Positions 11,342 through 24,968 of a stretch of DNA of 29,070 bases are shown here, in pieces (position 1 is the first letter of the stretch; each line of letters begins with the position of its first letter). Made by a program: the position numbers and the translations under genes. The notes under the pieces were generated by a model that did no database searches, was not told the origin of the DNA, and worked only from the letters and a program-made list of their open reading frames with translations. The stretch lies in the NCBI RefSeq assembly GCF_000003605.2, contig NW_003140102.1:1-29070 (forward strand), written 5' to 3'. This stretch comes from Saccoglossus kowalevskii. Taxonomy: Eukaryota; Hemichordata; Enteropneusta; Harrimaniidae.

Positions 11342-12794
11342 CGCATGACATGCATTCAGGTTTACAAAACACATGATATGCATCCAGGTCTACAAAACAC
11401 ATGAAATGCATTCAGGTCTACAAAACACATGACATGCATTCAGGTTTACAAAACACATCACATGCATTCAGGTTTACAAAACACATGACATGCATTCAGG
11501 TTTACAAAACACATGACATGCATTCAGGTTTACAAAACACATGATATACATTCAGGTTTACAAAACACATGATATACATTCAGGTCTACAAAACACATGA
11601 TATACATTCAGGTTTACAAAACTCATGATATGCATTCAGATTTACAAAACACATGACATGCATTCAGGTTTACAAAACACATGACATGCATTCAGGTCTA
11701 CAAATTACATGATATACATTCAGGTCTACAAAACACATGATATACATTCAGGTCTACAAAAGACATGATATACATTCACGTCTACAAAACACATGACATG
11801 CATTCAGGTCTACAAAACACATGATATACATTCACGTCTACAAAACACATGACATGCATTCAGGTCTACAAAACACATAACATGCATTCAGGTCTACAAA
11901 ACACATGATATACATTCAGGTCTACAAAACACATGATATACATTAATGTTTACAAAACACATGATATACATTCAGGTCTACAAAACACATGATATGCATT
12001 GATGTCCACAAAACACATGATATACATCCAGGTCTACAAAACACATGATATACATTCAGGTCTACAAAACACATGATATGCATTGATGTCTACAAAACAC
12101 ATGATATACATTCAGGTCTACAAAACACATGATATACATTCAGGTCTACAAAACACATGATATACATTCAGGTCGACAAAACTCATGATATACATTCAGG
12201 TCTACAAAACACATGATATACATTCAGGTCTACAAAACACATGATATACATTCTGGTCTACAAAACACATGATATACATTCAGGTCTACAAAACACATGA
12301 TATACATTCAGGTCTACAAAACACATGATATAGATTCAGGTTTACAAAACACATGATATACATTCAGGTCTACAGCACACATGATATGCATTCAGGTTTA
12401 CAAAACACATATGCATTCAGGTCTGCAAAACACATGAAATGCATTCAGGTCTACAAAACACATGACATGCATTCAGGTCTACAAAACACATGGCATGCAT
12501 TCAGGTTTACAAAACACATGATATACATTCAGGTCTACAAAACACATGATATACATTCAGGTCTACAAAACACATGATATACATTCAGGTCTACAAAACA
12601 CATGATATAGATTCAGGTCTACAAAACACATGATATACATTCAGGTCTACAAAACACATGATATACATTCAGGTCTACAAAACACATGATATACATTCAG
12701 GTCTACAAAACACATGATATACATTCAGGTCTACAAAACACATGATATAGATTCAGGTCTACAAAACACATGATATACATCCAGGTCTACAACA
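11342..12794. repeat. Segment S8: module A fused to module B middle
   Basis: L2 (11702) is 360 bp after L1, one monomer more than standard, due to an extra ATATAC/GGTTTAC monomer near 11545. The A part continues with CACGTC monomers, ACATAAC near 11876, TTAATGTTT, TTGATGTCC and CATCC. It then passes into B sequence with GTCGACAAAAC (12172), TTCTGG (12253), CAGCACAC and L3 (12408). L4 is missing; the copy returns to plain ATATAC monomers and two TAGATT monomers before the next L1. Confidence 0.8.
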
Positions 12795-13634
12795 CGCATG
12801 ACATGCATTCAGGTTTACAAAACACATGATATGCATCCAGGTCTACAAAACACATGACATGCATTCAGGTCTACAAAACACATGACATGCATTCAGGTTT
12901 ACAAAACACATCACATGCATTCAGGTTTACAAAACACATGACATGCATTCAGGTTTACAAAACACATGACATGCATTCAGGTTTACAAAACACATGATAT
13001 ACATTCAGGTCTACAAAACACATGATATACATTCAGGTTTACAAAACTCATGATATGCATTCAGATTTACAAAACACATGACATGCATTCAGGTTTACAA
13101 AACACATGACATGCATTCAGGTCTACAAATTACATGATATACATTCAGGTCTACAAAACACATGATATACATTCAGGTCTACAAAAGACATGATATACAT
13201 TCACGTCTACAAAACACATGACATGCATTCAGGTCTACAAAACACATGATATACATTCACGTCTACAAAACACATGACATGCATTCAGGTCTACAAAACA
13301 CATGATATACATTCAGGTCTACAAAACACATGATATACATTAATGTTTACAAAACACATGATATACATTCAGGTCTACAAAACACATGATATGCATTGAT
13401 GTCCACAAAACACATGATATACATCCAGGTCTACAAAACACATGATATACATTCAGGTCTACAAAACACATGATATGCATTGATGTCTACAAAACACATG
13501 ATATACATTAAGGTCTACAAAACACATGATATACATTCAGGTCTACAAAACACATGATATACATTCAGGTCTACAAAACACATGATATAGATTCAGGTCT
13601 ACAAAACACATGATATACATCCAGGTCTACAACA
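12795..13634. repeat. Segment S9: module A, 30 monomers
   Basis: L2 at 13127 is the standard +332. The ACATAAC monomer found in other A copies is absent. A TTAAGG monomer sits at 13508, 713 bp after L1 and 127 bp before the next L1. The same +713 occurs in the copy starting at 15225, and the same -127 at 1374 and 23862. The end of this segment is therefore the counterpart of 994-1500 at offset about 12,134. Length is exactly 840 bp. Confidence 0.83.
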
Positions 13635-14580
13635 CGCATGACATGCATTCAGGTTTACAAAACACATGATATGCATCCAGGTCTACAAAACACATGACAT
13701 GCATTCAGGTCTACAAAACACATGACATGCATTCAGGTTTACAAAACACATCACATGCATTCAGGTTTACAAAACACATGACATGCATTCAGGTTTACAA
13801 AACACATGACATGCATTCAGGTTTACAAAACACATGATATACATTCAGGTCTACAAAACACATGATATACATTCAGGTTTACAAAACTCATGATATGCAT
13901 TCAGATTTACAAACACATGACATGCATTCAGGTTTACAAACACATGACATGCATTCAGGTCTACAAAACACATGATATACATTCACGTTACAAAACACAT
14001 GACATGCATTCAGGTTACAAAACACATAACATGCATTCAGGTTACAAAACACATGATATACATTCAGGTTACAAAACACATGATATACATTAATGTTTAC
14101 AAAACACATGATATACATTCAGGTCTACAAAACACATGATATGCATTGATGTCCACAAAACACATGATATACATCCAGGTCTACAAAACACATGATATAC
14201 ATTCAGGTCTACAAAACACATGATATGCATTGATGTCTACAAAACACATGATATACATTCAGGTCTACAAAACACATGATATACATTCAGGTCTACAAAA
14301 CACATGATATACATTCAGGTCTACAAAACACATGATATACATTCAGGTCTACAAAACACATGATATACATTCAGGTCTACACAACTCATGATATACATTC
14401 AGGTCTACAAAACACATGATATACATTCAGGTCTACAAAACACATGATATACATTCAGGTCTACAAAACACATGATATACATTCAGGTCTACAAAACACA
14501 TGATATACATTCAGGTCTACAAAACACATGATATAGATTCAGGTCTACAAAACACATGATATACATCCAGGTCTACAACA
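13635..14580. repeat. Segment S10: module A lacking four monomers and L2
   Basis: The head matches 1501-1775 up to the CAGATTTAC monomer at 13902 (offset 12,134). L2 and the following AGACATG monomer are then missing. The total of 946 bp equals the full A copy at 20154 (1064 bp) minus four monomers (112 bp) minus six bases, and I count six single-base losses in 13906-14090. The tail is standard: TTAATGTTT, TTGATGTCC, CATCC, TTGATGTCT, CACAACTC near 14380, TAGATT, CATCC. Confidence 0.82.
13906..14090. other. Indel-dense patch 3
   Basis: Six 1-bp losses lie in about 185 bp: ACAAACAC near 13911 and 13937, CACGTTAC near 13983, and GGTTAC near 14012, 14040 and 14067. Two are in the AAAA run; the other four change GTCTAC or GTTTAC to GTTAC. 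They make 27-bp monomers, which keep frames open at 13890-14093 (forward) and 13888-14118 (reverse). Paralogous A copies lack these losses, so local consensus error is the simplest reading; a short expansion of 27-bp monomers is the alternative. Confidence 0.6.
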
Positions 14581-15224
14581 CGCATGACATGCATTCAGGT
14601 TTACAAAACACATGATATGCATCCAGGTCTACAAAACACATGACATACATTCAGGTCTACAAAACACATGACATGCATTCAGGTTTACAAAACACATCAC
14701 ATGCATTCAGGTTTACAAAACACATGACATGCATTCAGGTCTACAAAACACATGACATGCATTCAGTTTTACAAAACACATGATATACATTCAGGTCTAC
14801 AAAACACATGATATACATTCAGGTCTACAAAACTCATGATATGCATTCACGTCTACAAAACACATGATATGCATTCAGGTCTACAAAACACATGACATGC
14901 ATTCAGGTCTACAAATTACATGATATACATTCAGGTCTACAAAACACATGATATACATTAATGTTTACAAAACACATGACATGCATTCAGGTCTACAAAA
15001 CACATGACATGCATTCAGGTCTACACAACTCATGATATACATTCAGGTCTACAAAACACATGATATACATTCAGGTCTACAAAACACATGATATACATTC
15101 AGGTCTACAAAACACATGATATACATTCAGGTCTACAAAACACATGATATACATTCAGGTCTACAAAACACATGATATAGATTCAGGTCTACAAAACACA
15201 TGATATACATCCAGGTCTACAACA
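14581..15224. repeat. Segment S11: shortest module A, 23 monomers
   Basis: L2 is at 14913, the standard +332, but the head carries private changes: GACATAC near 14641, CAGTTTTAC near 14766 and CACGTC in place of CAGATTT near 14849. After L2 only two ATATAC monomers precede TTAATGTTT, then two ACATGC monomers lead straight into the CACAACTC tail. The CACGTC, ACATAAC and TTGATGT monomers are deleted. Length is exactly 644 bp, so the loss kept 28-bp register. Confidence 0.82.
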
Positions 15225-16261
15225 CGCATGACATGCATTCAGGTTTACAAAACACATGATATGCATCCAGGTCTACAAAACACATGACATGCATTCAGGT
15301 CTACAAAACACATGACATGCATTCAGGTTTACAAAACACATCACATGCATTCAGGTTTACAAAACACATGACATGCATTCAGGTTTACAAAACACATGAC
15401 ATGCATTCAGGTTTACAAAACACATGATATACATTCAGGTCTACAAAACACATGATATACATTCAGGTTTACAAAACTCATGATATGCATTCAGATTTAC
15501 AAAACACATGACATGCATTCAGGTTTACAAAACACATGACATGCATTCAGGTCTACAAATTACATGATATACATTCAGGTCTACAAAACACATGATATAC
15601 ATTCAGGTCTACAAAAGACATGATATACATTCACTTCTACAAAACACATGACATGCATTCAGGTCTACAAAACACATGATATACATTCACGTCTACAAAA
15701 CACATGACATGCATTCAGGTCTACAAAACACATGATATACATTCAGGTCTACAAAACACATGATATACATTAATGTTTACAAAACACATGATATACATTC
15801 AGGTCAACAAAACACATGATATGCATTGATGTCCACAAAACACATGATATACATCCAGGTCTACAAAACACATGATATACATTCAGGTCTACAAAACACA
15901 TGATATGCATTGATGTCTACAAAACACATGATATACATTAAGGTCTACAAAACACATGATATACAATCAGGTCTACAAAACACATGATATACATTCAGGT
16001 CTACTCAACACATGATATACATTCAGGTCTACAAAACACATGATATACATTCAGGTCTACAAAACACATGATATACATTCAGGTCTACAAAAAAACATGA
16101 TATACATTCAGGTCGACAAAACTCATGATATACATTCAGGTCTACAAAACACATGATATACATTCAGGTCTACAAAACACATGATATACATTCAGGTCTA
16201 CAAAACACATGATATAGATTCAGGTCTACAAAACACATGATATACATCCAGGTCTACAACA
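15225..16261. repeat. Segment S12: module A with a module B-like tail
   Basis: L2 at 15557 is +332 and TTAAGG at 15938 is +713, as in the copy at 12795. A private CACTTCTAC replaces CACGTCTAC near 15632 and GGTCAAC occurs near 15804. After TTAAGG the tail switches to B-type monomers (ACAATCAGG near 15963, CTACTCAACAC, a seven-A monomer near 16092, GTCGACAAAAC at 16112) before TAGATT and CATCC. The extra base relative to 37 monomers comes from the seven-A, 29-bp monomer. Confidence 0.8.
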
Positions 16262-19200
16262 CGCATGACATGCATTCAGGTTTACAAAACACATGATATG
16301 CATCCAGGTCTACAAAACACATGACATGCATTCAGGTCTACAAAACACATGACATGCATTCAGGTTTACTAAACACATCACATGCATTCAGGTTTACAAA
16401 ACACATGACATGCATTCAGGTTTACAAAACACATGATATACATTCAGGTCTACAAAACACATGATATACATTCAGGTTTACAAAACTCATGATATGCATT
16501 CAGATTTACAAAACACATGACATGCATTCAGGTTTACAAAACACATGACATGCATTCAGGTCTACAAATTACATGATATACATTCAGGTCTACAAAACAC
16601 ATGATATACATTCAGGTCTACAAAAGACATGACATACATTAATGTTTACAAAACACATGATATACATTCAGGTCTACAAAACACATGATATGCATTAATG
16701 TCCACAAAACACATGATATACATCCAGGTCTACAAAACACATGATATACATTCAGGTCTACAAAACTCATGATATGCATTAATGTCTACAAAACACATGA
16801 TATACATTCAGGTCTACAAAACACATGATATACATTCAGGTCTACAACACACATGATATACATTCAGGTCTACTCAACTCATGATATACATTCAGGTCTA
16901 CAAAACACATGATATACATTCAGGTCTACAAAACACATGATATACATTCAGGTCTACAAAAAAACATGATATACATTCAGGTCGACACAACTCATGATAT
17001 ACATTCAGGTCTACAAAACACATGATATACATTCAGGTCTACAAAACACATGATATACATTCTGGTCTACAAAACACATGATATACATTCAGGTCTACAA
17101 AACACATGATATACATTCAGGTCTACAAAACACATGATATAGATTCAGGTTTACAAAACACATGATATGCATTCAGGTTTACAAAACACATGATATGCAT
17201 TCAGGTTTACAAAACACATGATATGCATTCAGGTCTGCAAAACACATGACATGCATTCAGATCTACAAAACACATGATATACATTCAGGTCTACAAAACT
17301 CATGATATACATTCTGGTCTACAACACACATGATATGCATTCAGGTTTACAAAACACATGATATGCATTCAGGTCTGCAAAACACATGACATGCATTCAG
17401 GTCTACAAAACTCATGATATACATTCAGGTCTACAACACACATGATATGCATTCAGGTTTACAAAACACATGATATGCATTCAGGTCTGCAAAACACATG
17501 ATATACATTCAGGTCTACAAAATTCATTATATGCATACAGGTTTACAAAACGCATGATATGCATTCAGGTCTACAAAACACATGATATAGATTCTGTCTA
17601 CAAAACACATGATATACATTCAGGTATACAAAACACATGACATGCATTCAGGTCTACAAAACACATGACATGCATTCAGGTCTACAAAACACATGGCATG
17701 CATTCAGGTTTACAAAACACATGACATGCATTCAGGTTTACAAAACACATGACATGCATTCAGGTTTACAAAACACATGATATACATTCAGGTCTACAAA
17801 ACACATGATATACATTCAGGTTTAAAAAACTCATGATATGCATTCAGATTTACAAAACACATGATATGCATTCAGGTCTACAAAACACATGATATACATT
17901 CAGGTCTACAAAACACATGACATGCATTCAGGTCTGCATAACACATGACATGCATTCAGGGTAACAAAACACATGATATACATTCAGGTCTACAAAACAC
18001 ATGATATGCATTAATGTCTACAAAACACATGACATGCATTCAGGTTTACAAAACACATGACATGCATTCAGGTCTACAAAACACATGATATACATTCACG
18101 TCTACAAAACACATGACATGCATTCAGGTCTACAAAACACATAACATGCATTCAGGTCTACAAAACACATGATATACATTCAGGTCTACAAAACACATGA
18201 TATACATTAATGTTTACAAAACACATGATATACATTCAGGTCTACAAAACACATGATATGCATTGATGTCCACAAAACACATGATATACATTCAGGTCTA
18301 CAAAACACATGATATACATTCAGGTCTACAAAACACATGATATGCATTAATGTCTACAAAACACATGATATACATTCAGGTCGACAAAACACATGATATA
18401 CATTCAGGTCTACAAAACCCATGATATGCATTAATGTCCACAAAACACATGATATAGATTCAGGTCTACAAAACACATGATATAGATACAGGTCTACAAA
18501 ACACATGATATACAATCAGGTCTACAAAACACATGATATACATTCAGGTCTACAAAACACATGATATACATTCAGGTCTACAAAACACATGATATAGATT
18601 CAGGTCTACAAAACACATGATATACATTCAGGTCTACAACACACATGATATGCATTCAGGTTTACAAAACACATGATATGCATTCAGGTATGCAAAACAC
18701 ATGATATGCATTCAGGTCTACAAAACACATGACATGCATTCAGGTCTACAAAACACATGACATGCATTCAGGTTTACAAAATACATGACATGCATTCAGG
18801 TTTACAAAACACATGACATGCATTCAGGTTTACAAAACACATGACATGCATTCAGGTTTACAAAACACATGATATACATTCAGGTCTACAAAACACATGA
18901 TATACATTCAGGTTTACAAAACTCATAATATACATTAATGTTTACAAAACACATGACATGCATTCAGGTTTACAAAACACATGACATGCATTCAGGTCTA
19001 CAAAACACATGATATACATTCACGTCTACAAAACACATGACATGCATTCAGGTCTACAAAACACATAACATGCATTCAGGTCTACAAAACACATGATATA
19101 CATTCAGGTCTACAAAACACATGATATACATTAATGTTTACAAAACACATGATATACATTCAGGTCTACAAAACACATGATATGCATTGATGTCCACAAA

Positions 19201-19481
19201 ACACATGATATACATCCAGGTCTACAAAACACATGATATACATTCAGGTCTACAAAACACATGATATGCATTGATGTCTACAAAACACATGATATACATT
19301 CAGGTCTACAAAACACATGATATACATTCAGGTCTACAAAACACATGATATACATTCAGGTCTACAAAACACATGATATACATTCAGGTCTACAAAACAC
19401 ATGATATACATTCAGGTCTACAAAACACATGATATAGATTCAGGTCTACAAAACACATGATATACATCCAGGTCAACAACA
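16262..19481. repeat. Segment S13: long composite segment
   Basis: The first 720 bp (L5 16366, L2 16566, rare GACATACATTAATG near 16628, L6 16981) pair with 3040-3790. TTCTGG follows near 17061, but in place of L3 there is a divergent stretch (about 17160-17620). B sequence resumes with ATGGCAT at 17693 and L4 at 17959, 266 bp later, as at 25754-26020. From about 18034 it is the counterpart of 90-730 and the patch after it, and from about 18978 of 7600 onward. Total 3220 bp is exactly 115 monomers. Confidence 0.8.
17160..17620. repeat. Divergent satellite stretch within S13
   Basis: This stretch replaces the L3 region of module B. CTGCAAAAC monomers lie at 17234, 17374 and 17486, spaced 140 and 112 bp, within a local repeat of ATATGC/GGTTTAC, GGTCTGC, ACATGC and AACTC monomers. 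Private changes are dense near 17520-17590: AATTCATTAT, CATACAGG, AAAACGCATGATATG and the 27-bp TTCTGTCTAC. The CGCATG near 17541 differs in context from L1 and is not counted as one. It may be an older or little-homogenised part of the array. Confidence 0.7.
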
Positions 19482-19621
19482 CGCATGACATGCATTCAGG
19501 TTTACAAAACACATGATATACATTCAGGTCTACAAAACACATGATATACATTCAGGTCTACAAAACACATGATATAGATTCAGGTCCACAAAACACATGA
19601 TATACATCCAGGTCTACAACA
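19482..19621. repeat. Segment S14: second copy of the 140-bp duplication
   Basis: It has the same five-monomer layout and GGTCCAC change (near 19579) as 8104-8243, at offset 11,378. The first L1 here is preceded by GGTCAAC instead of GGTCTAC. The upstream ACATAAC monomer is at 19063, 419 bp before, as in the other two sites. Confidence 0.85.
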
Positions 19622-20153
19622 CGCATGACATGCATTCAGGTTTACAAAACACATGATATGCATCCAGGTCTACAAAACACATGACATGCATTCAGGTCTA
19701 CAAAACACATGACATGCATTCAGGTTTACTAAACACATCACATGCATTCAGGTTTACAAAACACATCACATGCATTCAGGTTTACAAAACACATGACATG
19801 CATTCAGGTTTACAAAACACATGATATACATTCAGGTCTACAAAACACATGATATACATTCAGGTCTACAAAACTCATGATATGCATTAATGTCTACAAA
19901 ACACATGATATACATTCAGGTCTACAAAACACATGATATACAATCAGGTCTACAAAACACATGATATACATTCAGGTCTACAAAACACATGATATACATT
20001 CAGGTCTACAAAACACATGATATACATTCAGGTCTACAAAACACATGATATACATTCAGGTCTACAAAACACATGATATACATTCAGGTCTACAAAACAC
20101 ATGATATAGATTCAGGTCTACAAAACACATGATATACATCCAGGTCTACAACA
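19622..20153. repeat. Segment S15: truncated module B front
   Basis: L5 is at 19726 (+104), followed by the same doubled ACATCAC monomer as at 8348 and ACAATCAGG at 19941. These match 8244-8563 at offset 11,378 with no net length change. About 40 bp later the B sequence stops: the CTACTCAACTC monomer and L6 are absent, and plain ATATAC monomers, TAGATT and CATCC lead to the next L1. Length is exactly 19 monomers (532 bp). Confidence 0.82.
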
Positions 20154-21217
20154 CGCATGACATGCATTCAGGTTTACAAAACACATGATATGCATCCAGG
20201 TCTACAAAACACATGACATGCATTCAGGTCTACAAAACACATGACATGCATTCAGGTTTACAAAACACATCACATGCATTCAGGTTTACAAAACACATGA
20301 CATGCATTCAGGTTTACAAAACACATGACATGCATTCAGGTTTACAAAACACATGATATACATTCAGGTCTACAAAACACATGATATACATTCAGGTTTA
20401 CAAAACTCATGATATGCATTCAGATTTACAAAACACATGACATGCATTCAGGTTTACAAAACACATGACATGCATTCAGGTCTACAAATTACATGATATA
20501 CATTCAGGTCTACAAAACACATGATATACATTCAGGTCTACAAAAGACATGATATACATTCACGTCTACAAAACACATGACATGCATTCAGGTCTACAAA
20601 ACACATGATATACATTCACGTCTACAAAACACATGACATGCATTCATGTCTACAAAACACATAACATGCATTCAGGTCTACAAAACACATGATATACATT
20701 CAGGTCTACAAAACACATGATATACATTAATGTTTACAAAACACATGATATACATTCAGGTCTACAAAACACATGATATGCATTGATGTCCACAAAACAC
20801 ATGATATACATCCAGGTCTACAAAACACATGATATACATTCAGGTCTACAAAACACATGATATGCATTGATGTCTACAAAACACATGATATACATTCAGG
20901 TCTACAAAACACATGATATACATTCAGGTCTACAAAACACATGATATACATTCAGGTCTACAAAACACATGATATACATTCAGGTCTACAAAACACATGA
21001 TATACATTCAGGTCTACACAACTCATGATATACATTCAGGTCTACAAAACACATGATATACATTCTGGTCTACAAAACACATGATATACATTCAGGTCTA
21101 CAAAACACATGATATACATTCAGGTCTACAAAACACATGATATACATTCAGGTCTACAAAACACATGATATAGATTCAGGTCTACAAAACACATGATATA
21201 CATCCAGGTCTACAACA
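20154..21217. repeat. Segment S16: most complete module A
   Basis: L2 is at 20486 (+332), TCATGTC at 20644 (+490), then ACATAAC, TTAATGTTT, TTGATGTCC, CATCC, TTGATGTCT, six plain monomers, CACAACTC, one TTCTGG monomer near 21065, TAGATT and CATCC. At exactly 38 monomers (1064 bp) with no patch of small indels, it is the best template for module A. The copies at 23989 and 27934 are 84 bp shorter, because the TTGATGTCC to TTGATGTCT interval is collapsed there. Confidence 0.87.
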
Positions 21218-23988
21218 CGCATGACATGCATTCAGGTTTACAAAACACATGATATGCATCCAGGTCTACAAAACACATGACATGCATTCAGGTCTACAAA
21301 ACACATGACATGCATTCAGGTTTACTAAACACATCACATGCATTCAGGTTTACAAAACACATGACATGCATTCAGGTTTACAAAACACATGACATGCATT
21401 CAGGTTTACAAAACACATGATATACATTCAGGTCTACAAAACACATGATATACATTCAGGTCTACAAAACTCATGATATGCATTAATGTCTACAAAACAC
21501 ATGATATACATTCAGGTCTACAAAACACATGATATACAATCAGGTCTACAAAACACATGATATACATTCAGGTCTACTCAACTCATGATATACATTCAGG
21601 TCTACAAAACACATGATATACATTCAGGTCTACAAAACACATGATATACATTCAGGTCTACAAAAAAACATGATATACATTCAGGTCGACACAACTCATG
21701 ATATACATTCAGGTCTACAAAACACATGATATACATTCAGGTCTACAAAACACATGATATACATTCAGGTCTACAAAAAAACATGATATACATTCAGGTC
21801 GACACAACTCATGATATACATTCAGGTCTACAAAACACATGATATACATTCAGGTCTACAAAACACATGATATACATTCTGGTCTACAAAACACATGATA
21901 TACATTCAGGTCTACAAAACACATGATATACATTCAGGTCTACAAAACACATGATATAGATTCAGGTTTACAAAACACATGATATACATTCAGGTCTACA
22001 GCACACATGATATGCATTCAGGTTTACAAAACACATATGCATTCAGGTCTGCAAAACACATGAAATGCATTCAGGTCTACAAAACACATGACATGCATTC
22101 AGGTCTACAAAACACATGGCATGCATTCAGGTTTACAAAACACATGACATGCATTCAGGTTTACAAAACACATGACATGCATTCAGGTTTACAAAACACA
22201 TGATATACATTCAGGTCTACAAAACACATGATATACATTCAGGTTTAAAAAACTCATGATATGCATTCAGGTTTACAAAACACATGATATGCATTCAGGT
22301 CTACAAAACACATGATATACATTCAGGTCTACAAAACACATGACATGCATTCAGGTCTGCATAACACATGACATGCATTCAGGGTAACAAAACACATGAT
22401 ATACATTCAGGTCTACAAAACACATGATATGCATTAATGTCCACAAAACACATGATATACATCCAGGTCTACAAAACACATGATATACATTCAGGTCTAC
22501 AAAACACATGATATGCATTAATGTCTACAAAACACATGATATACATTCAGGTCTACAAAACACATGATATACATTCAGGTCTACAAAACACATGCTATAC
22601 ATTCAGGTCTACAAAACACATGATATACATTCAGGTCTACAAAACACATGATATACATTCAGGTCTACACAACTCATGATATACATTCAGGTCTACAACA
22701 CACATGATATACATTCAGGTCTACAAAACACATGATATGCATTCAGGTCTACAACACACATGATATGCATCCAGGTCTACAAAACTCATGATATGCATTC
22801 AGGTCTACAACACACATGATATGCATCCAGGTCTACAAAACTCATGATATGCATTCAGGTCTACAAAGCACATGACATGCATTCAGGTCTACAAAACTCA
22901 TGATATACATTCAGGTCTACAACACACATGATATGCATTCAGGTTTACAAAACACATGACATGCATTCAGGTCTACAAAACACATGATATACATTCACGT
23001 CTACAAAACACATGACATGCATTCAGGTCTACAAAACACATAACATGCATTCAGGTCTACAAAACACATGATATACATTCAGGTCTACAAAACACATGAT
23101 ATACATTAATGTTTACAAAACACATGATATACATTCAGGTCTACAAAACACATGATATACATTCAGGTCTACACAACTCATGATATACATTCAGGTCTAC
23201 AAAACACATGATATACATTCAGGTCTACAAAACACATGATATACATTCAGGTCTACAAAACACATGATATGCATTCAGGTCTACAAAACACATGATATGC
23301 ATTCAGGTCTACAACACACATGATATGCATCCAGGTCTACAAAACTCATGATATGCATTCAGGTCTACAAAGCACATGACATGCATTCAGGTCTACAAAA
23401 CTCATGATATACATTCAGGTCTACAACACACATGATATGCATTCAGGTTTACAAAACACATGACATGCATTCAGGTCTACAAAACACATGATATACATTC
23501 ACGTCTACAAAACACATGACATGCATTCAGGTCTACAAAACACATGATATACATTCACGTCTACAAAACACATGACATGCATTCAGGTCTACAAAACACA
23601 TGATATACATTCACGTCTACAAAACACATGACATGCATTCAGGTCTACAAAACACATGATATACATTCAGGTCTACAAAACACATGATATACATTAATGT
23701 TTACAAAACACATGATATACATTCAGGTCTACAAAACACATGATATGCATTGATGTCCACAAAACACATGATATACATCCAGGTCTACAAAACACATGAT
23801 ATACATTCAGGTCTACAAAACACATGATATGCATTGATGTCTACAAAACACATGATATACATTAAGGTCTACAAAACACATGATATACATTCAGGTCTAC
23901 AAAACACATGATATACATTCAGGTCTACAAAACACATGATATAGATTCAGGTCTACAAAACACATGATATACATCCAGGTCTACAACA
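21218..23988. repeat. Segment S17: module B with internal duplications
   Basis: L5 is at 21322 and L6 at 21685 and again at 21798, a 113-bp tandem duplication (three 28-bp plus one 29-bp seven-A monomer). L3 is at 22034 and L4 at 22382. From 21979 to about 23170 the copy is colinear with 5870-7060 at offset 16,109. AAAGCAC then occurs twice (22865 and 23369), 504 bp or 18 monomers apart. CACGTC dimers are triplicated at 23501, 23557 and 23613. The end carries TTAAGG at 23862, 127 bp before the next L1. Confidence 0.84.
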
Positions 23989-24968
23989 CGCATGACATGC
24001 ATTCAGGTTTACAAAACACATGATATGCATCCAGGTCTACAAAACACATGACATGCATTCAGGTCTACAAAACACATGACATGCATTCAGGTTTACAAAA
24101 CACATCACATGCATTCAGGTTTACAAAACACATGACATGCATTCAGGTTTACAAAACACATGACATGCATTCAGGTTTACAAAACACATGATATACATTC
24201 AGGTCTACAAAACACATGATATACATTCAGGTTTACAAAACTCATGATATGCATTCAGATTTACAAAACACATGACATGCATTCAGGTTTACAAAACACA
24301 TGACATGCATTCAGGTCTACAAATTACATGATATACATTCAGGTCTACAAAACACATGATATACATTCAGGTCTACAAAAGACATGATATACATTCACGT
24401 CTACAAAACACATGACATGCATTCAGGTCTACAAAACACATGATATACATTCACGTCTACAAAACACATGACATGCATTCATGTCTACAAAACACATAAC
24501 ATGCATTCAGGTCTACAAAACACATGATATACATTCAGGTCTACAAAACACATGATATACATTAATGTTTACAAAACACATGATATACATTCAGGTCTAC
24601 AAAACACATGATATGCATTGATGTCTACAAAACACATGATATACATTCAGGTCTACAAAACACATGATATACATTCAGGTCTACAAAACACATGATATAC
24701 ATTCAGGTCTACAAAACACATGATATACATTCAGGTCTACAAAACACATGATATACATTCAGGTCTACACAACTCATGATATACATTCAGGTCTACAAAA
24801 CACATGATATACATTCAGGTCTACAAAACACATGATATACATTCAGGTCTACAAAACACATGATATACATTCAGGTCTACAAAACACATGATATACATTC
24901 AGGTCTACAAAACACATGATATAGATTCAGGTCTACAAAACACATGATATACATCCAGGTCTACAACA
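23989..24968. repeat. Segment S18: module A with collapsed 84 bp
   Basis: L2 is at 24321 (+332) and TCATGTC at 24479 (+490). A single TTGATGTCTAC monomer near 24608 stands where the copy at 20154 has two TTGATGT monomers three units apart, so total length is 980 bp against 1064. The copy at 27934 has the same collapse and nearly the same length (981 bp). It lies directly upstream of a full module B, giving a clean A-B pair. Confidence 0.86.

Noticed and set aside
17541-17560. A further L1 landmark at the CGCATG near 17541
   Set aside because: The context is AAAACGCATGATATG, not AACACGCATGACATG, it is not preceded by TAGATT and CATCC monomers, and it lies in the divergent stretch.
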